DNA from: Panorpa germanica
Lineage: Eukaryota > Arthropoda > Insecta > Mecoptera > Panorpidae
Assembly: GCA_963678705.1 (NCBI GenBank)
Contig: OY783203.1
Location: forward strand, 6,510,001 to 6,574,000
Direction: 5' to 3'
DNA length: 64,000 nt
This document shows positions 12,031-23,999 of this stretch, in pieces. The notes under the pieces were generated by a model. It was not told the origin of the DNA. It was given only the letters and a program-made list of their open reading frames with translations, and made no database searches. The stretch's first letter is position 1. Every line of letters begins with the position of its first letter. Made by a program: the position numbers and the translations under genes.

Positions 12031-12615
12031 TCATTTTTTAGTGGTTGATTTTTCAATTGTTGATTGAAATTGATGTTAATAACTGTGTATTGGCGTGTCT
12101 ATTTTATTAAATGTGTAAATATTGACAGAGATATAGCAATTAAAAGTTTGAATTGTAGTTTTAGCGCTAGAAATGGTCGGTCATATTTGTATGACGTGAA
12201 ATGCATTTTAACGTCAGTTATTTGTTGAGCAGGTCAGTGCTGTGGTAATGTTTTGTAGCTGTTGGTACTCAAACAATCAAGTCAAATCAAAGAATTATAA
12301 GTTTTTATTTTATTTAACCCTGCTAAGGCAGACATAATATTGAAATTTGATTGTTCCTTGAAATAGTTGTAAATAATATTTGATATTTTGATATATAAAT
12401 ACATATAGCAGCATTTATGAGCTGTAAGGTTGGTAACCTTACACAAGGATTGTGATGTCACATGCATTTGGAATGTGTACAACGTTGAATCCCTTTAATA
12501 ATTAAAGAGACAAAATGACTTTTTTAATTGTTAATATCTCTTAACATATAAGGAGTTATTAAAAAATAATTGAACATTTGAGGTTCTAGTAACCCACTTT
12601 ATCAATACATAGAAC
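12031..12615 (+). repeat. Dispersed repeat family D2, copy 1
   Basis: Similar in the same orientation to about 31990-32515. Shared blocks include GATTGAAAT.AATGTTAAT, TTAATTGTTAATATCT, ATTATTAAAAAATAATTG and GAGGTTCTAGTAACC. The copies are quite diverged. An old element of unknown class, without coding sequence that I recognise. Confidence 0.55.
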
Positions 12616-15344
12616 ACTTTTATAGAAATTAAGACATTATTTTTAATCTCACGTCACGCTATTGAAGAAAAATATTTTTAAAAATATGAACTATTATATT
12701 ACTTTTTCTTTTCTTTTTCGGAAGTTGAATTTTCCCTTTTCTTCTCTTTTATCATATCAACGTGTCACGCTTTGTGGATACGCATCTCCCACATTTTTTG
12801 CAAGTCAAAACATCGAAATTCTTTTACCGTAGATTTATAAATTATACGGTTAAGAATGTTTTAAAAATGTTACTATGCCAATATTCCAAATATTACATAA
12901 TTTCATATATACTTACTTATATAATACTCTCTTGTGGTTATCACGAGACTACTTTTCTTGAACTTGTCATCACGATATCTCAAGAACTCCTCATCCGATT
13001 TTAATAAGAATGACACCATATTTTCTTTATAATATTATCTATCGAGAAGTACAGAATTTTTGCAATTAAATGCCTCCTTCATTTTTATTCAATTTTTAAC
13101 TTAAAATTTTAATAAAAAATCGACACTTCGAACAACCTATGCTACTATGCTCTATGCTACTACCCTATGCTGCTAGATATAGACATTTGTTTATACGAAA
13201 CTATTTAGTTTTTTTATATCTACGATGGGTGATCATCGAAAACAAACACCCTGTATATTCATATAAGTTGTAACAAGGTGTTTTATATGAGATGATACAA
13301 AAACGACCCGCCTTATTGGAAAACCCATAGAACCACAACAATGCTGTTCCATGATAAAATAAATAAATAGTCACTAGGTCTATCGACTTAATATTATAAC
13401 GAACAACGTGGAAAGCCTCCTTAATATAAGTCGTGATAATGCAACCAGTAAAATTTGTCATAAACTTATGATTTATAATATAACACTAAAAATTAACATT
13501 AAACTCATAAAAATTAAGCAAAATCTTTAAAGATATTTAAATGACAGTTATTCACGATCTGCTACATATATTAACCACCCAGGAGGTCGATGGTACGATG
13601 GAAATTGACGTAGATCAACGCAGAAGATTCAAAGTTCTCCCGTCGAGAACTACGTACTTGTTTTAATTCATCAATACAACTCAAAACAAAACGTTGTTTT
13701 GACATTACTAAAAAAAAGTTAGAACAAAAAGAAAACATGTACGACAACGACATAACCTATAGCAGGGGTGAATAAACATTTGTCACCGAGTCTCTTGTAT
13801 CATCAAACGGCAAAGAAACGCTTCAACATAATTTATCAAGGCTGAGAATTTCAAAATTGGATTTGAGATACCCCCAAAGTTAATTTTTGTTGAAATTTGG
13901 CAGTCGGAAGGAATAATCTACAAAGGTCTATAAATATTTTCACGAATGTAAAAACACTCTGAAGTATTTCAGTTAATTAAAATATTCATTAGCACGTTTG
14001 AAGTAACTCTTATAATGATATCCATAGAATATCAACTTTTTTTTTTAATATTTATTTTTCAGTGCATCAACTATTGGTAGTTATTAGCACTTTAAATAAA
14101 TATTACAGTTTTTAAATACATTATCTTATAACATATAACTTATACACTATATAATAATTATATTTTTCTATATATCAGCTTCTTTCCTTATTCCATTTCA
14201 AATTACTCCATTGGTGCTTCATCAATCACATCCTCATTCAACGTTCAAGATCCTCATTCTTCTTCCTATTTCAGCATCTCCATATGACACAGGAATCGCC
14301 TTAACTATGATGTTCCCATTTCCATCCAATCTTTTCTAAAGCTGTTCTTTTTTTTTCTTCTTTCCTTTTCTTTTTCCCTTTTCTATTTTCGTTTTCGCAT
14401 TTTTCTTTTTGTGATCATTTTTTTTCAATATTCATTTCTATGGTTGCACACAACCAATTAAATCTTATTTTATTAAACGCAGAAAATATAACACAGTAGT
14501 CAGAGTCAACATCAGCATCAATGGTCTCAACATTTTGTCTCTATAACAAGAAAATAATTTCTTATCGACTGTCAAACACATATTGATTTGAACGAAAAAT
14601 TAATTTAAATTTGTGTTAACTTTTCAAAATTGCACAGAAGATACATATTACTGATACAAACATTACTGAAATAAAATTTGAAATAATTCGACTTTGCAAA
14701 AGGTTTGGTATCCCTGAACTACAATATATGTTGCAAGAGAAATGTTAATCTTTAAACAGTTTTAACTTCAAAAAGAACATGACATAAGTATGCTATGATT
14801 TATGATTATTTTCATTGATATGTGATATATATAATGTAACTAAAATATGTTTTTATGATTAATTAATTTCATACTTTGGTACAACAATTATTATAATTAA
14901 TTATTTAAAGAACTTATTAAAACATTTTAAAATAATAAATATAAAGTAAAATAATTATTTAAATTTATATGTATTGACAAAATCTATTTCATCTGTCAAT
15001 AAGTAACGTTTTGTTCACAACAAATTATAATTAATTACTTTAAAATTGATTTTTTTTATGTAAGCGTTAAATTTATCATAAATCATTTCAGTTATGTATG
15101 TTTTGACTTTATTTTTTATGTATTTTAACTGCTAATATAATGTATAGTTATAGTTATATATATATTTTTTAATGTATTAAGCTTTGGCTAATTCAGCCTT
15201 CTTGCTATTTAAAAATATAAACAAATATTACATTTTTTAATACTACATTTACATAAAATTACATTTACATTTATAATAAAATTATTTATAAATATACATA
15301 TATATCTACTATATTTATTACTGTTCTATTTATATTTATTGTTC
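12616..15344. other. Intergenic, low complexity
   Basis: No gene is recognised. A small array of ATGCTACT-type repeats lies near 13138-13175. A pyrimidine-rich stretch (TTTTCTTCTTTCC and similar) runs from about 14345 to 14430. Short open frames near 12762, 13201 and 13571 have no domain evidence. Confidence 0.5.
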
Positions 15345-15605
15345 TTTGAAGATTTTCCTTGCATTTTATATATCAATTCCATTGTTAAATATAAATTTAA
15401 TCACACCTTATGCAGTGGCACTATTTATATCGTATATTAGACTTAACACGTTTACTGGCATCATGGTATGCTTGCATAAATTACTCCATAAGTGGTCGAC
15501 TGCCTGCTTTTTGAATTTACATCCTAGTACCATATGGTCCACCACCATGTGTGGTGTGGTCTATAGTACCTTCCTTTCCACAGTTGCAATTAGGATATTG
15601 TATTA
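15345..15605 (-). pseudogene. LINE (non-LTR retrotransposon) 3' end fragment
   Basis: On the minus strand a decayed reading contains CNCGKEGTIDH followed, after frame changes, by a hydrophobic/basic tail that includes VIKFIFNNGIDI. A C-x-C-G...H arrangement followed by about 60 residues ending in a helical KFI-type segment is typical of the C-terminus of insect I/Jockey-type LINE polyproteins. Several stops and frame changes show it is dead. The assignment rests on this short motif only; the clade is not resolved. Confidence 0.4.
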
Positions 15606-15620
15606 TTTTTATTTTTGCTA

Positions 15621-15746
15621 GATGTTATAGTTATAATTAGATATTAAATTACAAATTTATACGTAGGTTGTAACAATTTCATAATTTCTTTTTGTATTTC
15701 GAATAGTATTTTAAGAATATACTCTTCAATTTTTGTAAGGATCAGT
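15621..15746 (+). repeat. Direct repeat E, copy 1
   Basis: About 126 bp, nearly identical to 16931-17060; it starts GATGTTATAGTTATAATTAG and ends GTAAGGATCAGT. It could be a short segmental duplication or two copies of a small element. Confidence 0.8.
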
Positions 15747-15749
15747 CAA

Positions 15750-16930
15750 ATGAACAAAATCACGGTTTATATTTGAAAGGTCCTCGTAAATCATTTTTAG
15801 AAGATCACGATCCACCACCATCCAGTCTCCTTGCCTTATCATAATTGCGCTTAAGAAAGTAGGTTTTTATAAAATATTAATTTTCTAATATTATAATTGT
15901 AATCAATTTTTGTTATTGATGGTAATGACATACATAAGTGTGCGTCATTGCATAAGACGGCGTCTTAGCATCGTTGTTTCTACAATACTGTTATTTAAAT
16001 TACATGAGATATTTTATTTGATTGTACACTATTACTACAAATTACAATTACACGTGCATTCATGTAAATAAACAAATCATTATATATGTACTTGTATATA
16101 ACTCGTATCTAATGAGGAAGAATGAAATTCAAACGCAATTATAGCTTCATAGTCGGGTTGTTTGGTCGATTTTCTAACAAACGCACGCGAGTTGTGATAT
16201 ATTGTGCCCTTGAACCCTTAAAGGAAACTAATTAATTATAACCACATAACACATATAATTAATAAAACAATTAAATAATAAGAAATGTTAAAATCTAAAT
16301 ACATAGATAGCTAGTAAACAGCATTTCATGTTAATTTAAAAATAATAGAATGTACTTCATCTATATGTTCATATAGATATATGCAATCGTTAAAATTCTA
16401 CAAGGAATCACTAGTTTTTTTTATTATATTTAAATATTTCCAATGTATGTCGGTAATCGCACAATCCTTGGAAGACTAGAATGATAATATCATTTGCGCT
16501 TGCAATATTTTGTACATGCTATATAAAATTAAATAAATAAGGCCTAGAACGCATGGGAAAAATTCCGCTTTATTTTTCCATGTGTTACAAAATTTGCGTT
16601 TTATTTTTCAAAGTGCTCTAGTGTTGTAATTGGAAAAATCCTGTGTTCCATTTTTTTCAACATTATAATATTATTTAATCTGTAGATGTATATAAAAGCT
16701 TACATGTATTGAGTACAGTATTTGATAAAAATAAAATACTGAGTAGAAAAATCTTGTTATGATTATCCGAGTGAGTAAAAGCTGATACACAACAAACACA
16801 TTGTGTTAACATTGCACATCTTGTAAACTGTAAACCTTTACTCTAAATAATATAGTTATCTTCAATTTCTTTACATTTAAATATATAAATTATAAATATA
16901 AGTAAATTATTTAATTGAAACCATTGAAAT
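15750..16930. other. Sequence between direct repeats E, no gene recognised
   Basis: AT-rich, no long open frame. It is bounded on both sides by the two copies of repeat E, so it may be a single duplicated or inserted segment, but no internal mobile-element signature is visible. Confidence 0.4.
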
Positions 16931-17060
16931 GATGTTATAGTTATAATTAGATATTAAATTACAAATTTATACGTAGGTTGTAACAATTTCATAATTTTCT
17001 TTGGTATTTCGAATAGTATTTTAAGAATAAATATACTCTTCAATTTTTGTAAGGATCAGT
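16931..17060 (+). repeat. Direct repeat E, copy 2
   Basis: Second copy of the 15621-15746 repeat, with a 4-bp length difference (extra AATA). Confidence 0.8.
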
Positions 17061-18008
17061 AAGGATATAAACGTAATATTTTTCATAAACTAATACAGTT
17101 CGCACTTGTCAAATTAGATTGATGCCACTGTTTTTCTCCTAATGTAAATTCACGTAGACCAGAATATTTGTGCAATAACCTCTATAGACATAAACTCCTT
17201 CATGAAAAAATTTCTACTTCTATTTGATAGTAACCAGAAACGACTACGAAAGTCCAATAGACCAATAAATATCATACTTATAAACACTACTCATCTTAGT
17301 CTTAAAGTTTACTAAAAGTTAATCAAAACCAACTTTACTTAATTTATTAATATATTATTCAGTATACTTATATTTAACAATTAATTGCTTACATTAATAA
17401 ATTATTGTTTTCTGTGAAAACAAACGTCCCAATAAGAATATTTTTTATAGAGTTAAGGATATAAATTCGGAATATATTTACAATATAGTAATAAAATGTT
17501 TAATTTGATCCCAGATACATTAGAGTTTGATAAAGTGAAGAAACATGAAACAATCTTAAGTACGACGTTTATTATTGATATATTATCAGTATTAATAATT
17601 AATAGAGGTTTATTAATTTCTTTACTCTTCTTAAATAATTCAAGTATGTTACGTGTACTTATTATTTCATTTTGAATGTAATAAACAAATCAAAAATATG
17701 AAACAAAATATATGTTCAATAGGTAATAACCTATATAAGTAACAAGCTAGTATTAATAGAAACAGCAAGAACAGTGCACTATGCAAAGAAATATTCATGG
17801 TTAAATTTACCATGGATAGAAGTAGCAATATTCAACTTTTTGTTATCTATGAGAAAAATTAAATATTGTACTACTTACTTATTGTACTACTTATAAATTA
17901 CCTAACCATTCAATGAAGATCAGGATTTGTTACTGGTACAGGTGGAAGAGCACTGTTAGCTAGTCAATTTTTAGAGGTATCTTGAAATCTACTATCCAAC
18001 TACTGTTA

Positions 18009-18890
18009 TCATCCCTCATGCCGATCCTGTTGGTAGCTACTTTGTAAACGTCTTTCATTATCTCCGGAATGCCAATCAAGGTAATCATTGACATTCTGTG
18101 ACATTTGCTGAGGCACTTCTTCTGACAATCCTTGAAATCCTTGTAAATATGTGGGTTGATTTTGTGTGTACGGAACTGGCATTAGCGATCCTGGTGGATG
18201 TGGTCCAGGGAATCTTTGTTGTAATGGAAATAGTGGAGGATAAGCTTGTTGGTATAACGGTGGAAAATGATATTCTGGTGGAAATATTGGTGAGAATGCG
18301 GATGAAGCAGAGAATTGTTGTGGGAGTCTGGATGAAAGAGGAAATCTTAGTGGTAATGCAGATGGATTAGGCCATTGTTGTGCGGATGTATATAAATTAG
18401 AAGATTCTTGTTGAAATGGCGGAGGAGCAAGATGCGTTGGTTGTGGGCAATCACATCCGATTGAAATAGACCTTTGTATAAATGGTGTGGAACTTTGTTT
18501 GGGTGTTTCAGCTAAAATTTTTGCCAATGGTTTATATAATGTTGTTGCCTTTCTTGGTATGGATGTTTCAGGCCCTTCTTGTTCTGGTGCAGGCAATTTT
18601 CGTTTTAATGCTCCAGGCAATTTTTGTGCGGATCTTCGTTTGGATGTTTCAGGTAATATTTTTGCGGATGGTTTATGTAATATATTTGCGTTACTTTGTG
18701 TGGATGTTGTTGCAGAAGGTAATTCTTGTGTGGATGTTGTTGAACAATGTAATTCTTGTGTGGAAGTAGATCGAAGAGGGTCTTTGAACAGATTTTCTTT
18801 CCCGAAAACATATTGTTGTCTGAACAGTTCAAACAATTTCCTTTCTGTATCGTTCTTAAATTCCAGTTCAGTCTTTTCGTTATTCTCCAT
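18009..18890 (-). CDS. MENN-family gene A: Pro/Ser/Gln-rich protein of unknown function
   Basis: 293 codons. I do not recognise the product. Residues 1-40 are charged (starts MENNEKTELEFKND). Residues 42-66 hold STSTQEL-type repeats. A motif LHKPSAKILPETSK near 70 recurs as LYKPLAKILAETPK near 117. The C-terminal half (150-260) is rich in Pro, Phe, Tyr and Gln (FPPEYHFPPLYQQAYPP). There is no signal peptide, membrane segment or known fold, so it is probably disordered. A good splice acceptor (TTATAATACAG on the minus strand) lies 5 bases before the ATG, suggesting an upstream non-coding exon. Paralogues B and C follow on the same strand. The length of the frame in AT-rich DNA and the conserved MENN start support a real gene. 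Confidence 0.6.
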   Translation of the reverse strand: MENNEKTELEFKNDTERKLFELFRQQYVFGKENLFKDPLRSTSTQELHCSTTSTQELPSATTSTQSNANILHKPSAKILPETSKRRSAQKLPGALKRKLPAPEQEGPETSIPRKATTLYKPLAKILAETPKQSSTPFIQRSISIGCDCPQPTHLAPPPFQQESSNLYTSAQQWPNPSALPLRFPLSSRLPQQFSASSAFSPIFPPEYHFPPLYQQAYPPLFPLQQRFPGPHPPGSLMPVPYTQNQPTYLQGFQGLSEEVPQQMSQNVNDYLDWHSGDNERRLQSSYQQDRHEG

Positions 18891-19405
18891 TTTATCTGTA
18901 TTATAAAAATGTAATTATAATTTTATATTGGTACAAGTTATTAACAAGAATTTAACAAACAATCTATAACTAAAATATTAAAATATATTTCTGTGTTTTG
19001 TCCTTCACTATTGTTTCGATACTGAACAATTAAAAATATTTATTGACCTTTCCTCTGAAATAACAGATAGCGAGCGGGGAGGTGGGTTATTTAAAAAAAT
19101 AATAAAATCAGTAAACAAGTTTAGTCGTTTGGATTTTTTTAAATAAGGTAACAATACAACTATTTAATATTTTTTATAACAGAGTGGAGACAAAACTGTT
19201 TTTAGACAGTGTTCTGTTTGTCGAGAAAATATTGAGAGAACGTAATACAGATAGATTCAAAATAGGAAGAACGCAGTCCCTTTTATTAAAATAATTTTCT
19301 ATTTTATATTTTCTTGGCGCCCCATGTCCTTCGTCCATCGGGACTACTTGGCAATACCTTACGGCAAGTGTGTAACGACAAAGACAGTATATTCTTATTC
19401 TAGAC

Positions 19406-19650
19406 TTATTCTTTTCGTAAAAATATGATCACCATTTATACAACGTATTTGATCAAATATCATTTAAGTAAATAGGAAATAGATGCGTAAAATATGTATA
19501 ACCGTGCATTTATTTGTCAACAATGACCATGCTAATAAATCATTCAGAAATATTATATAAGAAATTTATATTCCTATTTTTGAACAAGCTTCTGAAGAGC
19601 ATTACAGGTGACAAGCGTAAGTAAATGCAGCAGTTTAGGTTTTATTTTTA
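19406..19650 (-). promoter_or_regulatory. Conserved block upstream of gene A
   Basis: This non-coding block lies about 0.5-0.75 kb upstream of the gene A start and is strongly conserved with 23767-23995 (unit C) and 25600-25738 (unit D remnant). Shared words include ACCGTGCATTTATTTGTCAA, TTTAGAAATATTAT.TAAGAA and GCAGTTTAGGTTTTATT. Its position relative to each gene suggests a promoter or first exon; that is inference from conservation only. Confidence 0.4.
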
Positions 19651-20471
19651 TTTGTTTGTAACCAAAACCAAAAGCCTGGTTTTTTAGATACCCAATAAAT
19701 ATTATATAATACGTATAAACTACTCATTTTAATCTTAAAGTTAACTAAAGGTAAATTAAAACAAACTTTACTTAATTTAAGTTATCTATTATTCAAATAT
19801 TTCATTTAATATGGTTTTACATTTAATGATTTGCTTTATTTTTTACATTATAAATTTAGTTTTCTGTTACAACAAGGGTCGTGTTATAGTGTTGTAAAAT
19901 AAATTCGGAATATATTTTTAATTATTCGAAGTCCGTTTTGGTAATAAAATGTTATTTTGATCCATGGTATAATAGAGTTAACTAAAGTGCAAAAACATAA
20001 AACAATCTTAAGCCTAGTATGACGTTTACTTTATTTATTGATATTATCAGTGGTAATAAAGGTTTATTAATTGTATTAATCTCCTTAAATAATTCCAGTA
20101 TGTTACGTGTACCAATTCTTTCCTTTTTAATGTTTTAAACAATATGTAAAAGAAATATATGTTCAACATATAATAACCTATATAAGTAACAAGCTAATAT
20201 TAATAGAAACAGCAAGAACATTGCACTATGCAAAGAAATATTCATGGATAAATTTACAGAGGATAGAAGTAGTAATATTCAACTTAATTCTCAAATTAAT
20301 ATTCAATTGTTATTATCTGTGAGACAAGTTGAATATTGTAATAGTTTTATATAGAGTTATTAATTACCTAACCCAAACTTTCGAGGAAGGTGTGTACTAT
20401 GTTTGTTGCTGTACTTCTGCTGGTAGTTTGTTAATTTTCAAAACATTATTGGAATTTTAATCTACAAACCT

Positions 20472-20831
20472 CGTGTGCATATCCATGGGCCATGTAATTC
20501 TTGTGTCGATGTGCACGAACAAGGCAATTCTTGTGTAACTGTCAATGGACTGGTGGAATGGTCTTGTGTGAACGTCGATGAACTAAGTCCTTCCTGTTGG
20601 GATGTGGTTAGAAAAGGAAATCTTCGTGTGAATACAAATAGATCCGAATATATTCTTCGTCAACAGAAGTTAATGCACTATGTGCTATAAGTCACTCCAA
20701 AAAGAGTTCTTTGAATATACAGGTTCCTGAAATCTTGGTATGAAATTGCATGGTCCAGCTAATCCTTCTGTGCATGTTGTTGGACCAGGTAATACTTGTG
20801 TAGATGAACCAGGCAATTCATCTGTGAATGT
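20472..20831 (-). pseudogene. Decayed 3' part of gene B
   Basis: Minus-strand readings contain STFTQDHSTSP, VTQELPCSCTSTQELHG and similar repeats matching gene B and gene A (STSTQEL), interrupted by stops and frame changes. This shows a formerly longer repeat protein. Confidence 0.5.
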
Positions 20832-21150
20832 CTATGGTTTAGGAAGTTGTTTTGTGAATATCGATAAACCTGGAAATTTTTGTGTGGATGAATCGGGCAA
20901 TTCTTGTGTGGATGAATCAGGAAATTCTTGTGTCGATGAATCAGGTAATTCATGTGTGGATGTGCATGGACCAGGCAAGTCTTCTGTGAATGTCGATGAA
21001 CCAGGAAGTTGTCTTGTGAATATCGATGAACTTGGCAATCCTTGTGTGGATGAATCGGGAAATTCTTGTATAAATATTGATGAACCACGTAATCTTTCTG
21101 TGTATGTTAATGGCCGAGGTAATTCTTGTCTGAATGAGTGCACTGATTGA
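20740..21150 (-). repeat. Coding minisatellite in gene B
   Basis: Imperfect tandem array of 24-36-bp units. Read on the minus strand they encode SSTQELPD-like repeats. The plus strand is also open and would read repeated NSCVDESG. Unit length is always a multiple of three where the frame is open. Confidence 0.8.
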
Positions 21151-21263
21151 TTGTAATTGGATAAATCTGCACTCGTGTCAACATAATGTGGTCTGTGCTC
21201 TTCAGAAAATTTTCTTTTCTTACCTTGCGTAAATTTCATTCCATTATTTTTGTTATTTTCCAT
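20832..21263 (-). CDS. MENN-family gene B: Ser/Thr/Pro repeat protein
   Basis: 143 codons beginning MENNKNNGMKFTQGKKRKFS. From about residue 50 it consists of degenerate 8-12-residue repeats of the form S-S-T-Q-E-L-P-D/G (examples SSTQEFPDSSTQELPD and SIFTRQLPGSSTFTEDLPG). After the stop the same frame continues with further repeats (TFTDELPGSSTQVLPGP), and more repeat sequence with additional frame disruptions runs to about 20472. The ancestral protein was therefore longer, and this copy is either truncated or a pseudogene in progress. Function unknown. It shares its start, its repeat style and 5' and 3' flanks with gene A. Confidence 0.5.
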   Translation of the reverse strand: MENNKNNGMKFTQGKKRKFSEEHRPHYVDTSADLSNYNQSVHSFRQELPRPLTYTERLRGSSIFIQEFPDSSTQGLPSSSIFTRQLPGSSTFTEDLPGPCTSTHELPDSSTQEFPDSSTQELPDSSTQKFPGLSIFTKQLPKP

Positions 21264-21644
21264 TTTATATTATTAAAATAAAATTACAATTTTAAATAGG
21301 TACTAGTTATTAATAACAATTTAACTTACAATCTATAACTAAAATGTTTAAATATATTTCAGTGTTTTATCTTTTTATCTGTTTTATTTATCTGTTTTAT
21401 CTACTATTGTTTCAATACTGAATAATTGAAAATCTTTATATTCAAGTTCCTTTTCTTGCCATAGCGTGAAATAACAGATAGCGAAGAATTGAAACAAAAT
21501 AATAAAATTAGCAAACAATTGTCGTTTTAATTTTTTTTTTAAATAAAGTAATACCACTAGGGACAAGTCTATTTTTAGACAGACTTGTGTTTGTCGAAGA
21601 GATATTGCAAAATTATAATGTGGATAGATTGAAAGGAGAAACAT

Positions 21645-22119
21645 CTGAGTATTAAATCAAATTACATAGCAAACTTATCTCAAATTATGATTTTTCGGAG
21701 ATGTCTAATGACATCAATGAATATCCTGTTGTAACACCATAATTTAATTTTTAAATAAATATACTACTATAGAAATAAAACGGTGTTTTCTTTTATTTTT
21801 TAGCAATGCTGTTTTTCTCTAGGACCTACTCCTGTTGTGAACATTTAAAAAAATAAATCCTTTTAGTCTTATTTTCTTTTTTGGTTTTGCTTATTTTAAT
21901 TATAGATTAAACGTGATATCACGAACCGTACACATAGGATTAGAGCAGCACAGACGCGAAATATTATGAAAATACTACGCGTCCTGAGAAATTTTATGAG
22001 TACAAACTGCGCTTTTATTAAATGTAAGAGTAATGTGCTAGCACTTGCTGTATCAACAGCTTCAAATATAATGAAATTATATATTATTGATAGAGACTAC
22101 TATTTAAATATAACCCTGA
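21645..22119. other. Spacer between MENN units B and C
   Basis: AT-rich, no gene recognised. The conserved upstream block expected here by comparison with units A and C is absent. Confidence 0.4.
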
Positions 22120-22974
22120 ATATATAAAAAAAAATATCAAGCGTATAAACGGCACATAGACTTTTATAATAAGTCTACAATTATTAAAAACAAACTTAAC
22201 TTATCTGAATCTTATATTTAAATATTCCTTTCAATGTGTATTTACATTTAATTTTTATATTACGCTATTTCTTACATTACAAATTGATTCCTTTCTGCGA
22301 AAAGAAGCGTCAAATAATAATAAATTAGGATTACAAACTATATTTTCAATTATTCCATAAAATCGATTTTGGTCTAGTCTATTTAATAGACTGGTTGCTT
22401 ATTTACAACTCTGTCTTCCAAGACGTTGGAGATAAGGCGAATGCTGAAATAATATTAAAAATTGTATTGATTAATTATTTATACTTTTCTTATTAATTTA
22501 CATTTTATGACCTTAATGAATCCTTTTATACAAGATTAATGTAATGTTACATATTAAAATAATATATTAATAAAATACTTTTAATGTAGTTGCATTTACT
22601 TAATGACAATGTAACACAGTTATGTTGCAACAGCACATAATAAAACGTAACGGTAATGACCTCTGATGTCATGTATTACTAAAAAAATTATGAAATTTGT
22701 GTGATGTAATTTATGGAAGACCCCTAATAAAATAATACGAATTTCTGTGCGTCCAGCTTTCACAGAGATCCCAAAACTTTACAAATGAATATAACTATAT
22801 ATAATAAATAATATAACTAACAAACATCAGCATTTCGGTATCTGTCGGTAAAAATTCTATATTGTACTATTTTTATATAGAATTAAAATTACCTTCATAA
22901 TTCAATGCATGACGTTCACTATTTGATGCCATACTGTCAGTTACATCAACTTTTTTCCAGACATCATATAAACT

Positions 22975-23424
22975 CTAGTTTTCATTTACTTCAATTTCTT
23001 GTGGAATTTTACTATTTGCATCATTCGTATTCAAAAAACTATTGCTACAATATCCTGTAGCTGGTTGCTCAAAATTAGAATGTTGTTTTTTATTTTTTTG
23101 TGGTGTTCCAATTTGATTTGCAGGTTGTAATGTGTATTCCTTTTTAGAAATCCAACGTCCTGCTTCTGGATATCGTTTGTGAACAGAGGTTAGTCGAGAA
23201 CATGCTTTGGCAAACTCCGACAATCCTTGTGGAGATGTGGATGGACCAGGCAATTTCTCTGTGGGTTCCTTCTGCTCAGAATCTTCAACCAAGTTCGATG
23301 AATTCGATAGATCTTCATCTTTATCACAATATTGTCTCTTACTTCTAATTGTATTTGTACTATCTTTCGTAAGTTCCTTGTCAGTTTTTGTATTATTTTC
23401 CATTTTAATATATGTGTTGAACAA
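22975..23424 (-). CDS. MENN-family gene C: small polar protein of unknown function
   Basis: 149 codons; the frame opens a few codons upstream, but the in-frame MENNTKTDKELTKDS at codon 8 aligns with the starts of genes A and B and is the likelier start. It contains one KLPGPSTSPQGLSEF segment equivalent to the repeats of genes A and B, then a more complex basic region (ACSRLTSVHKRYPEAGRW), and ends in an acidic tail (QEIEVNEN). No signal peptide or membrane segment. Function unknown. It has far fewer repeats than gene B, so the repeat region expands and contracts between paralogues. Confidence 0.5.
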   Translation of the reverse strand: MFNTYIKMENNTKTDKELTKDSTNTIRSKRQYCDKDEDLSNSSNLVEDSEQKEPTEKLPGPSTSPQGLSEFAKACSRLTSVHKRYPEAGRWISKKEYTLQPANQIGTPQKNKKQHSNFEQPATGYCSNSFLNTNDANSKIPQEIEVNEN

Positions 23425-23766
23425 GACTCAAAATATTATAAAAATGTTAAGTAAACACTAGTTATGAATATAACTTACAAATTAAAACTGAAATGTTAAA
23501 ATATCGTTTTGTGTATTGTAGTATTGTTTGAATACTGAACAATTAAAAATTTATATTCAAATATTTCTCCTTTTCTTGACATAGCGTGAAATGATAGATA
23601 ACGAGGGATTTAAATTAAATAATAAAATTAGTAAACAACTGAGGTCGTTTGGAATTTATTAAACCAACACCAAAACTATTTATTCATTTTTATTGACTTA
23701 TACAATACAAAGTGTAAATGTAGCTGCACAATAGAAACAAGACTATTTTATTTAATTTTCCTGAAA

Positions 23767-23995
23767 ATATGGTCACATACAATATATTTGATCAAAAATA
23801 TTTTTAATGAGTAGGAAGTAGATGCGTAAAATATGAATAACCGTACATTTATTTGTCAACAATGATCATGCTAATAAATCATTTAGAAATATTATGTAAG
23901 AAATTTATATTCCAATTTTTAAAGAAGATCCTAAAGAGTGTGCATTACAGCTGACAGTCGTAAGTAAAGGCGGCAGTTTAGGTTTTATTAGTCGA
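23767..23995 (-). promoter_or_regulatory. Conserved block upstream of gene C
   Basis: Matches 19406-19650 and 25600-25738. It lies about 340-570 bases upstream of the gene C start on the same strand. It ends with GGCAGTTTAGGTTTTATT, as in unit A. Confidence 0.4.
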
Positions 23996-23999
23996 TTAT

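Larger units (their letters stand above)
17261..19660 (-). repeat. Tandem unit A of the MENN gene cluster
   Basis: About 2.4 kb. Its 3' flank (17261-17870) is homologous to 19691-20330 in unit B: both carry AGTATGTTACGTGTAC, ACCTATATAAGTAACAAGCT and GCACTATGCAAAGAAATATT. Its 5' flank (18890-19240) matches those of units B and C. The whole unit, not just the open frame, has therefore been duplicated in tandem. Confidence 0.8.
19691..21640 (-). repeat. Tandem unit B of the MENN gene cluster
   Basis: About 1.95 kb, homologous to unit A in both flanks (see unit A). Its upstream end does not show the conserved block present in units A, C and D, so it was lost or diverged beyond recognition. Confidence 0.75.
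22120..23995 (-). repeat. Tandem unit C of the MENN gene cluster
   Basis: The left part (22120-22390) resembles 19700-19960 of unit B, and the right part (23400-23670) resembles the 5' flanks of genes A and B. It is more diverged than A is from B. Confidence 0.65.

Noticed and set aside
18098-18906. Three plus-strand open frames opposite gene A
   Set aside because: They are antisense shadows of a repetitive, Pro/Ser-rich coding region. The minus-strand frame has the shared MENN start and acceptor.
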